From NCBI GenBank assembly GCA_036508135.1, contig DATCHW010000003.1:1-64000 (forward strand): a stretch of 64,000 nt of DNA, read 5' to 3'. The position numbers and the translations under genes were made by a program. The notes beneath the pieces were generated by a model. That model was not told where the DNA came from. It did not search any database and saw only the letters and a list, made by a program, of their open reading frames with translations. The DNA is from DATCHW01 sp036508135. GTDB taxonomy: Bacteria; Bacteroidota; Ignavibacteria; Tepidaquicellales; Tepidaquicellaceae. Every line of letters begins with the position of its first letter. Position 1 is the first letter of the stretch. Below are positions 51,898-60,068 of this stretch, one piece after another.

Positions 51898-52860
51898 TCA
51901 GTTTAAATTAGCTGGTATATATTCATTTATTTTATCAAGTTCCACTTTCATTCTTCCTGACCTTGTCTTTCCGTAAACTTTTGCGAACTTTGCTCCCCAG
52001 ACAATATCATTTGATTTATATGAATATAGTGACTGCACTTTCTGAGAGTAAGCAGTATCGAAGCCCCTGAGCAGAATCAGAAACTCTGCATCAATTTCAT
52101 CCATATCATCTTTTGTTAATTCGTGCAACGGACTATTTTCATTTATTATGTGATTCACCGTCCAGGTTGAAGCAAAAAAACTGATTTTACTGTATTCAAG
52201 TTCGAGATTGAAGAATTGTCTTTTCGGTACACCATCAAAATTTTCTATTACCGTTAAAATCAAAGTTACTTCTACATCGATCATCTCGTGTTTCATTCTC
52301 TGATTAGCAGTTCTGAATTGAAAGGCATTCGAATCTTTAAATGGAGCTATCAGTGCTTTCTCACTGTATATAATTTTCGCAACCGGTCTTGAAAATCTTC
52401 CATATAGCAAACCTGTTGCAAATGCGAGTGACAACAAACCAGAAAGAGATTCGAGGGAAGCAATAATATTCTGGATTATTCCTGTCGGTGTAATTGCACC
52501 ATAGCCGACTGTAGTAAAAGTTTGTGTACTGAAAAAGAATGTAAATAAAAATTTATCAAAAAAACTCTTATCCGGTACTCCGCTTATGCCCTCAACACCG
52601 GCTATTAAATAAAGGAAAGTAAAAATTATATTGATTGCAATGTAAAGGATTAAAATCCAACCGCAAAATTTCAGCCACGACATCGTGATAAAAAAATGGA
52701 AAAAACCGAATGATTCTGAAAAAGGTATACCTGTTCTCATTACGTTGAAAGTACCGTCCTTATTTATTATACCCTGGCTAACGTCGGTGAGATTCGAGCC
52801 GAACCCAAGCTCGTTCATTTCTTTTCGTGAATCAAGTATGTTTCTTACTTTTTTTATCAA
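51898..52860 (-). CDS. Inward-rectifier potassium channel (KirBac)
   Basis: The 320-residue protein has two membrane helices around a pore loop with the selectivity filter TVGYG (117-121) and a preceding slide-helix-like N terminus. A C-terminal cytoplasmic immunoglobulin-like domain follows, with FQFRTANQRMKHEMIDVEVTL and TWTVNHIINENSPLHELT, as in KirBac channels. It passes K+ and is probably gated by lipids or pH. It is transcribed divergently from the histidine kinase across 244 AT-rich bases. Confidence 0.93.
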   Translation of the reverse strand: MIKKVRNILDSRKEMNELGFGSNLTDVSQGIINKDGTFNVMRTGIPFSESFGFFHFFITMSWLKFCGWILILYIAINIIFTFLYLIAGVEGISGVPDKSFFDKFLFTFFFSTQTFTTVGYGAITPTGIIQNIIASLESLSGLLSLAFATGLLYGRFSRPVAKIIYSEKALIAPFKDSNAFQFRTANQRMKHEMIDVEVTLILTVIENFDGVPKRQFFNLELEYSKISFFASTWTVNHIINENSPLHELTKDDMDEIDAEFLILLRGFDTAYSQKVQSLYSYKSNDIVWGAKFAKVYGKTRSGRMKVELDKINEYIPANLN

Positions 52861-53104
52861 TTCCGTTTTATCAGATATTTAATTTAAGATAATTAAAATT
52901 TGAAATATAATCTACTATTTATGATATAATTTAATGGGTTAGTTATTCCATCATTGTATCGTTATAACATATGTTGCAGATAAAATAATCAGTTTAATAT
53001 GTTAAAGATAAACCATATTTTATTGTGTTTAAATTGATTTCAGTGAAATTAATTTTATAACTATAAAAATTATCATTCTTATCAAAATCTTTTAAACATA
53101 GTAA

Positions 53105-54994
53105 ATGAAAAAGTATTTGCTGCTTTTTTTATTGCTGATATTGTCAATGCGCTTGTATGCCCAGGAGGAAGTTGTTGATTCGCTTAAACTTTCCCTGAAC
53201 TCATACCAAAATGATTTAGACAAAGCGAATACTTTACTGAGAATATCAGATGAATATCTGAATCAGCAGAATTTTGACAGCTCATATCTTTATTCGGGAA
53301 AAGCATTTGCATTATCTGAAAAGATTGACTTTTCCGAAGGCGTAATAAAATCAAATAATAATATAGGAAGGGTTTTTTCTTTTATCGGAAAATATGATTC
53401 GGCTTCAAAATATTATCTCAACTCCCTGCGGGCTGCGGATAACTCTAGTAATATTCAGGGGACGATTAATTCGTTGATTTCTCTCGGGGAAAATTCCCGT
53501 GCTTACAGGGCATACTACCAGGGTAAAGTATATCTTTTCAGGGCTCTCGAGACCAATAAGAAAATCAACGATTCGCTTATACTTGCCAGAATATACAACC
53601 GGCTCGCTGCAATTTACTTTGAACTAAAGAATTATGACAGTACTGTGTATTATGCAGAAGCATCGATTATAATTTCAGAAAATTTGCAAAACAAGGAACT
53701 CATAGGCAGCAACCTTAGTATTCTCGGTGTGAATTATGCTAATATAAAAGATTTTAAAAAAAGCATCGAATACCTGAAAAGAGCAGAAGTTATTTTCACG
53801 GAAATTGATTCGCCCGACCTGCCGAATGTTCTTAATTCACTTGGTGCAATATATAACCTCATCGGAAACCGAGAGGAAGCCATCATTCACGGGCTGAAAA
53901 GCTATAACATTGCAGTAAATAATCATATTATAACTTATATCCAGATGGCGGCAGATGTTTTATTTGAAGCTTATGAGGCGCAGGGGAATTATAAGGAATC
54001 GCTGAAATATATAAAAATTTCTACCGGCTATAAAGATTCTCTTTACAATGTTGTTCTCGCAAATAAAATCAACGAATATAACTCAATGTACGATGTTGAA
54101 AAAAGTGAAAAAGAAAATGATCTGTTAAAACAAAAACAAAGTATAAAAGATATACAAATAAAGGCATCTGCAGTTGCAATGATAGCCGCAATTGCTTTAA
54201 TTGTTGCTTTCCTTTTTTATTTCAGGAAAAACAGAAAAGTGAATTACCAGCTCAGTGTGCAAAAAGAAGAACTGGAAAAAATATCAGAGGAACTTAAAAA
54301 ACTTAACAAAACAAAGGATAAATTTTTCTCCATTATTGCCCACGATCTCAGGAATCCTTTTAATTCAATAATCGGTTTCTCGGATCTCCTTGCAAATAAT
54401 TATGACAGTTTTGATGATAACGAGAAAAAGGAAATGCTTTTTAATATAAAAGATTCATCCTTGATTGCTCATGAGTTACTAGAAAATCTTCTTCAATGGT
54501 CCCGTTCACAATCAGGGACTATGCAGGTTTCGCCCGAGGACATAGACTTAAATGAAATAGCTCTGGAAAATGTCGGGTTACTCAGGCATACTTCTCAATT
54601 CAAGGAAGTTTTTCTGCATTCTGAAATTCATTCCAATACGATGGCTTATGCAGACCTTAAAATGATTTCAACGGTAATCCGGAACCTGATGAGCAATGGA
54701 ATCAAATTCACTCCAAAAGGCGGAGAAGTAAAAATAAGTGCAAAAAAAGAAAAAGATTTTGTGAAAGTGTCCATATCCGATACGGGTATCGGAATAAAAA
54801 AAGAATCAATCGAAAAACTTTTTAGAATAGATGATTCTTATAAGCGGGCTGGTACGGAAGGTGAAGAGGGTTCGGGACTTGGGTTGATAGTATGCAAGGA
54901 GTTCATCGAAAAAAACGGCGGTAAAATCTGGGTAGAAAGCGAACAGGATCAAGGCAGCAGGTTTATTTTTACTATTCCGGCTGAGAAAAGTTAA
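53105..54994 (+). CDS. TPR-containing sensor histidine kinase
   Basis: The 629-residue protein has a signal peptide (MKKYLLLFLLLILSMRLYA-Q), a periplasmic array of about six TPR-like repeats (about 30-335, e.g. YDSASKYYLNSLRAAD, FKKSIEYLKRAEVIF), one membrane helix (about 352-373), a coiled coil, HisKA with phospho-acceptor His413 (FSIIAHDLRNPFNSIIGFSDLL), and HATPase with NLMSNGIKFT, DTGIGI and GSGLGL. The TPRs are expected to sense a periplasmic protein or peptide. No response regulator is encoded nearby, so the partner is elsewhere. Confidence 0.93.
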   Translation: MKKYLLLFLLLILSMRLYAQEEVVDSLKLSLNSYQNDLDKANTLLRISDEYLNQQNFDSSYLYSGKAFALSEKIDFSEGVIKSNNNIGRVFSFIGKYDSASKYYLNSLRAADNSSNIQGTINSLISLGENSRAYRAYYQGKVYLFRALETNKKINDSLILARIYNRLAAIYFELKNYDSTVYYAEASIIISENLQNKELIGSNLSILGVNYANIKDFKKSIEYLKRAEVIFTEIDSPDLPNVLNSLGAIYNLIGNREEAIIHGLKSYNIAVNNHIITYIQMAADVLFEAYEAQGNYKESLKYIKISTGYKDSLYNVVLANKINEYNSMYDVEKSEKENDLLKQKQSIKDIQIKASAVAMIAAIALIVAFLFYFRKNRKVNYQLSVQKEELEKISEELKKLNKTKDKFFSIIAHDLRNPFNSIIGFSDLLANNYDSFDDNEKKEMLFNIKDSSLIAHELLENLLQWSRSQSGTMQVSPEDIDLNEIALENVGLLRHTSQFKEVFLHSEIHSNTMAYADLKMISTVIRNLMSNGIKFTPKGGEVKISAKKEKDFVKVSISDTGIGIKKESIEKLFRIDDSYKRAGTEGEEGSGLGLIVCKEFIEKNGGKIWVESEQDQGSRFIFTIPAEKS

Positions 54995-55378
54995 AACTTA
55001 AAACAGAAACTTACATATGCCTACTTGTTCCCAAATTGAATTTGGGAACACACTTATCTTTCAAACTTTGTTTGGTTTCTTGACAAATGGTTTCCATTCA
55101 CATCTCACTCGTTATAATATCCTGTCCCGATTATTCGAGGCACAGCGATTTCTCATTATCCTCCGCGGAGGACTCTGGCGTTATGATGAGAGAAATATTT
55201 ATTTCACCAATAGTCCTCTCCGTCACGGAAGGCAGGCACAGAGAGGAGCCCGCCCAGGCGGTTTCCAAGATTTCTGATTAAATGACTGACGTCAAGTATT
55301 GTTTCTTCAGTCCCGATAAAAAGCATTCCGATAAAGAACATACGGAACAAGTCTGGATTCCTAATCAAATAACTGTCG
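54995..55378. other. Intergenic region with repeats; homologous to a second 3' flank
   Basis: No supported gene; short ORFs here look like repeat DNA. It includes CCCAAATT..AATTTGGG (55031-55048, resembling 5430-5449), CCTCCGCGGAGG (55160-55171), and from 55244 to 55378 a stretch that resembles 57870-57973, the DNA just downstream of the neighbouring T9SS gene. Confidence 0.6.
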
Positions 55379-57826
55379 TCATTTGATCATTAACATTTTT
55401 TTAGTCTCTGTATATTCTCCCGCTCTCAGCTTGTAAAAATAAACTCCGTTTGGTAAATTACTCCCATCAAATGTCACTTCATAACTTCCGGGATTTAATT
55501 TTTCATTAACTAATGTTTGTATTTCTCTACCGATAATATCATAAACTATCAGTTTTATATCCAACGTTTTATGTTTTACTGTTTCTGGTATATCAAATTT
55601 TATCTTTGTTATCGGATTAAATGGATTCGGATAGTTCTGGTATAAACAATAGTTTTCAGGTACAGGTGTATTTAAGTTAGAAATACCAGTTATGTTTCCA
55701 TTGTATTCCCATACTCCTCTGCCGTGAGTAGCTACACGTAATTTGCTCTGAACAGAGTTAAAATCCAAATGCATAGCTACTGTATTCGGTAACCCGTTTG
55801 CTAGTTCAGACCAAACATATCCATAATTATTCGTTATAAAAACACCAACATCCGTTGCAGCAAGCAGAATGCCTGTTGAACTTCCCGGATAATAAAACAA
55901 TCCATCATTGATCGGAATGTCAGGAAGATTTCCGGAAACGTCATTCCATGTATTCCCTCCATCCCTCGTCTTGTATATATGTCCGCCACCGAAACCGCTG
56001 TACGTAATTAAAACCACATCCGATGAATCCGGGTGTATATTTATACTTGTAATAATTCTTGATGGTAAGCCGTTCGTTTTATCCGTAAATATTAATCCTC
56101 CGTTTGAAGACCAGTAAATGTAATTATTTGAAGATGCAAATAAAATTGCAGGATGAGACTTTGATATTGCCATTTCCCTGATAACTCCGGCCGTTCCGGA
56201 TGAGTATGGATACCAGGATGCACCATAATTAGTTGATTTAAACACCTGCTGTCTCGCTGAGTAAAAAATTCCGGTAGAATCCGGATGGGAAATAATCGGA
56301 GCAATCCAGGCAGCATTGCCGGAGAGACCCAGAGTATCAGTATTCCAGTTTATACCTCCATCAACTGATCTTTTCAAACGGTTGAACTGATTTTCTGTTA
56401 TTATGTAATTACTGTTTTTCGAATCAAAACAAACATCACCGCCATCACCACCGAATATCAAAACATTCCAGTTTAGAGAACCGGTGGTTCTTTGAACACC
56501 ATTATCCTGTGTCCCACCCAGAATATGAGATGCATTTGTCGGGTCAGATGTAACCCTGTAAAATTGTGAAAGGTTAAGAGTGTAATTAAGGTTAGTCCAA
56601 TTCGTTCCTCCATTTGACGAATACCAGACACCACCGTCATTAGCGCATATCAATTTGTCCGGGTCAGTTGGATGAAAGTCCATATTATGATGGTCAACAT
56701 GAACAGGACCCGCTGAAGTATTTGTAATTTTCGAAAAAGTATTTCCGTCGGTTGTTCTCCATAAATCTACAAGCCCGACGTAAGCATAATTTGCGTCAAA
56801 TGGATTTACATAAATATAGAAATCATACCACCCCTGAGTTGTTCCTGTGAAATTATTTTGCAGCAGGGTGAAATTATTTCCGGAATCCGTGGATTTGTAA
56901 ACGCTGACAGTACTTCCTGAATAAACCGAAGCATATAAAACATTTGAAGCAGATTTGCAAACAGCAATGTGATTTCTTGTACCTAAAGTAAACGGATTAT
57001 ATATGGTGAACGTATTCCCTCCATCTGTTGAAATTCTATACCCGCTGCCCTGTCCTATACAATAAGCTCTGTTGCCATCGGGAGAAAACACTACATCATC
57101 GCATCTGCCGGATATTATCTGGTTCCAGTTTTGACCTGCATCAATACTTTTATATAAACCCGATGTTCCGAGTGCTGCAAAAAGTATATTTGAATTTCCG
57201 GGTTTTATAACCAAGCGGGAAAAATAAGTCATTGACGGAAGACCATTTATATAATTTACCCAATTATCTCCTCCATTCGTAGATTTCAAGATTCCCATAC
57301 CATAATAAGAATACGTAAAATATGTCGCTTCACCGGTGCCATAATATATTATTTCAGGATTTACATTGTCTATTGCAAGAGCACCTGATGATAATGAGAT
57401 TTCAAAATCAGTTTTCGGAATCCAGTTTTGTCCTCCGTTAGTTGTTTTCCAAACTCCCCCGCAAGCAGCTCCGAGGTAAATAATGTTTGGATTTGTCGGA
57501 TGAAATTTTACTGTTGCAACTCTTGAAGAAACATAACTGTAATATGTATTTATTCCGGGAGTCGGTCCTATGCTGAACCAATTATTGATTTTATTATAGA
57601 AACCGTAATTATTCCCGAGGTTTATTTTATCCCTAAATGCTTTTTCATATGCTCCCGTGGGAATATATCCAAGAGGATACATTCTCTGCTCGTAGAACCA
57701 TTTCTCGCGCTGAAATGAGTTTCTTAATTTTACTTCATCCGGAGCTTTTTCATAAATGCTTTGTGTGTTCTGTGAATAAACATCGGTACAAATTAATAAA
57801 TATATTAATATAAATATTTTTTTCAT
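55379..57826 (-). CDS. T9SS-exported VPS10/sortilin-like BNR propeller protein
   Basis: The 815-residue protein has a signal peptide (MKKIFILIYLLICTDVYS-Q), a short N-terminal region with WFYEQRMYPLGYIPTGAYEKA, then a large propeller with Asp-box repeats (TTNGGQNW, STNGGDNW, SIDAGQNW, STDGGNTF, SSNGGTNW, TRDGGNTW) and HPTNPNIIYLGAACGGVWKT / HPDSSDVVLITYSG segments typical of sortilin-type exported propellers. A type-A sorting domain (QNYPNPFNPITK) ends the protein; its loop is PETVKHKTLDIKL. It shares design with the 60069-62624 gene. Confidence 0.87.
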   Translation of the reverse strand: MKKIFILIYLLICTDVYSQNTQSIYEKAPDEVKLRNSFQREKWFYEQRMYPLGYIPTGAYEKAFRDKINLGNNYGFYNKINNWFSIGPTPGINTYYSYVSSRVATVKFHPTNPNIIYLGAACGGVWKTTNGGQNWIPKTDFEISLSSGALAIDNVNPEIIYYGTGEATYFTYSYYGMGILKSTNGGDNWVNYINGLPSMTYFSRLVIKPGNSNILFAALGTSGLYKSIDAGQNWNQIISGRCDDVVFSPDGNRAYCIGQGSGYRISTDGGNTFTIYNPFTLGTRNHIAVCKSASNVLYASVYSGSTVSVYKSTDSGNNFTLLQNNFTGTTQGWYDFYIYVNPFDANYAYVGLVDLWRTTDGNTFSKITNTSAGPVHVDHHNMDFHPTDPDKLICANDGGVWYSSNGGTNWTNLNYTLNLSQFYRVTSDPTNASHILGGTQDNGVQRTTGSLNWNVLIFGGDGGDVCFDSKNSNYIITENQFNRLKRSVDGGINWNTDTLGLSGNAAWIAPIISHPDSTGIFYSARQQVFKSTNYGASWYPYSSGTAGVIREMAISKSHPAILFASSNNYIYWSSNGGLIFTDKTNGLPSRIITSINIHPDSSDVVLITYSGFGGGHIYKTRDGGNTWNDVSGNLPDIPINDGLFYYPGSSTGILLAATDVGVFITNNYGYVWSELANGLPNTVAMHLDFNSVQSKLRVATHGRGVWEYNGNITGISNLNTPVPENYCLYQNYPNPFNPITKIKFDIPETVKHKTLDIKLIVYDIIGREIQTLVNEKLNPGSYEVTFDGSNLPNGVYFYKLRAGEYTETKKMLMIK

Positions 57827-57839
57827 TAATAAATTAAAA

Positions 57840-57973
57840 TTATTTTATCAGTACTCCTCCACAAAGACTGGAGCCCGGCCTGGCGGATATTAAAGATTTC
57901 CGATAATGTGACTTTTTTCATTTTTTGATCCTTTAGTCCCAATAAACCGGGGTTCCTGATAAAATGATTATTG
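57840..57973. repeat. Duplicated 3' flank of a T9SS gene
   Basis: From GGAGCCCGGCCTGGCGG at 57870 to the stop at 57974 the sequence parallels 55244-55378 (GGAGCCCG..GGCGG, AAGATTTC, TTTAGTCCC / TTCAGTCCC, GATTCCT / GGTTCCT, ATTATTGTCATTTTAACATT / AACTGTCGTCATTTGATCATT), with gaps. Similarity thus runs from the sorting domain past the stop codon. Confidence 0.65.
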
Positions 57974-60037
57974 TCATTTTAACATTAACATCTTTTTTGT
58001 TTCTGTGAAATCACCGGCACTTAATTTATAAAAATAAACCCCTGATGGCAGATTACTGCCATCAAATGTGACCTCATATGTTCCAGGCTGAAGCTGTTCG
58101 TTTACAAGTGTTGTAATTTGTTTTCCAAGTATATCGTAAATTACTAATTTGACTTTTGCCTTTTGACTTTTGCCTTCCGAAGGTATATCAAACTTTATTT
58201 TCGTCACCGGATTGAAGGGATTTGGATAGTTTTGGGATAAAGAAAATTTTTCCGAAATATTTGATGATATTGGCGATATTTCAGTAACTGTTGAAGCAAT
58301 CCTTTTCCACACAGAATTTATACCTCCGGCATAAATATAACCATTATAAACCAATACCGGATTCGTTTCCTGAGATGGCCCTAAATTAATCCAGTTTAAT
58401 CCATTATTTGAAGTTGCAAAAACTCCCCCGCTCGTACTAGCAACCAAAGTATCAGCAAATTGCGAAAATGATTTTATCGAATAACCATTTAAACCACATT
58501 GATTCCATATAAATCCATTGTCTGTTGAGATGTAAACACCATTATTTGAACCCGCAAAAAGTTTATTGGAAAAAATGTAAATAGAGTTAATATTTATACC
58601 CGTTAATATTCCTGATATCCAGTTTGTTCCATTATTTGTAGATACCTGTATCCCGTTATTAGTACCAACGACAATAAAATTATTTGGGTATGTAATTGTA
58701 TTAATGGGTATATTAATTAATCCCAAATAAATCCAATTCTGACCGGTATTAGAAGTTTTATAAATTCCACTATTGGTTCCGGTATATAATGTAGTTGAAT
58801 CCTTTGAAAAAAATGATTTTATATTTAAATTTCCTAAGCCTGAATTAACCTGAGACCAGTTTTGACCATTATTTGTTGACTTATAGATTCCAGAATCTAC
58901 GGTTCCTGCAAAAATACATGAACCATGCTTAATTAAACTTAAAATATAACTGTTATTCATATCAATATTTGCCGGAAACCAGTAATCACCTCCGTCAGTC
59001 GAGGAATACATTCCGGAACTATCTGTTCCAATAAACAATATACTGTCCTTTTTGATTATACTTTTAACGCTAAATGTATTTAGTCCTGATTTGAACCACG
59101 TATCCCCATTATTAGTTGAGGCAAATATTCCATATTTAGCCCAATTAGCACCCGCAAAGAGTTTACCGTTATATGATAAAAGTGCGTTAATACCGCAAAT
59201 TTCAATACCTGTTCTTGCCGGTGCCCAGGATGAACCAGATGAAGTTCTGTATACACTGCGAATATCTGTTCCTGCGAAAAGATATCCATTATTTAAAGCG
59301 AAAGAGTGAATATATGGCGTTGGATTAGTTTCAAAACCGCTATTGCACTGGCTCCAATTTGACCCCCAGTCAAATGACCTGAAAACGCTGCTACCGCCTA
59401 CATATAAAGCTCCGTTAAAAAAACTGAATGAATTTACATTATAATTTGGGTATCCATTATTTCTTGGGAACCATGTCATTCCATAATCACTTGATGCGTA
59501 TATGCCGTATGCCAAAGTTCCAATAAATAACATGCTTCCCGACCAGTAAAATGTGTGAGAGATTTGACCAGTCCAACCCGGAATATTAATCCAGTTTAAT
59601 CCATTATTCGTAGAATAATACAGATATGTTAAATCTTTTATGATAACTAAATTTGGACCTGCCTGAATAATACTATAAACCCATCCCGTAATTCCTCTTT
59701 GTTGCCAGCTTTGACCAAAATCAGAAGAATAATATAAACCCTCTCCTGCTCCACAAAATAAGTCAGAACCTGATACAAAAAAAGTATATCCCAAGACCTG
59801 ACCTATTCCATTATTTAAAATAAACCAGTTTGCTCCATTGTTAGAAGACCTGTATATCCCTGCATTTGCCGTACCTGCAAAAATATAATTACCCTGACTC
59901 GCAAGACTATAAACACCATAATCACAATAAAGTCCCGTTTTCTGACGTGTCCAGATTTGAGCATAACAAGGATTTAAAATAGAAAGCAAAAAAAGAATAA
60001 TCGTGATTTTGATTACAAGAAAATTTATTAATTTCAT
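57974..60037 (-). CDS. T9SS-exported Asp-box repeat (BNR) protein
   Basis: The 687-residue protein has a signal peptide (about 1-26, ending CYAQ) and about 13 units with Asp boxes (SSNNGANW, SSDFGQSW, STNNGLNW, STDGGDYW and others) each followed by a strand ending in IFAGT/LFAGS, then a type-A sorting domain. It has the same repeat type and nearly the same length as the gene at 36349-38421, so the two clusters contain related proteins. The sorting loop SEGKSQKAKVKL is coded by a tandem TTTGACTTTTGCC repeat (58148-58174, plus strand). Confidence 0.87.
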   Translation of the reverse strand: MKLINFLVIKITIILFLLSILNPCYAQIWTRQKTGLYCDYGVYSLASQGNYIFAGTANAGIYRSSNNGANWFILNNGIGQVLGYTFFVSGSDLFCGAGEGLYYSSDFGQSWQQRGITGWVYSIIQAGPNLVIIKDLTYLYYSTNNGLNWINIPGWTGQISHTFYWSGSMLFIGTLAYGIYASSDYGMTWFPRNNGYPNYNVNSFSFFNGALYVGGSSVFRSFDWGSNWSQCNSGFETNPTPYIHSFALNNGYLFAGTDIRSVYRTSSGSSWAPARTGIEICGINALLSYNGKLFAGANWAKYGIFASTNNGDTWFKSGLNTFSVKSIIKKDSILFIGTDSSGMYSSTDGGDYWFPANIDMNNSYILSLIKHGSCIFAGTVDSGIYKSTNNGQNWSQVNSGLGNLNIKSFFSKDSTTLYTGTNSGIYKTSNTGQNWIYLGLINIPINTITYPNNFIVVGTNNGIQVSTNNGTNWISGILTGININSIYIFSNKLFAGSNNGVYISTDNGFIWNQCGLNGYSIKSFSQFADTLVASTSGGVFATSNNGLNWINLGPSQETNPVLVYNGYIYAGGINSVWKRIASTVTEISPISSNISEKFSLSQNYPNPFNPVTKIKFDIPSEGKSQKAKVKLVIYDILGKQITTLVNEQLQPGTYEVTFDGSNLPSGVYFYKLSAGDFTETKKMLMLK

Positions 60038-60068
60038 AATCGTTTTATTTTAGAATTATTAGGAAACA

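Noticed and set aside
55017..55281. Short plus-strand ORFs of 64-86 codons
   Set aside because: They cover palindromes and DNA homologous to another 3' flank, have no ribosome binding site, and the peptide shows no coding character.
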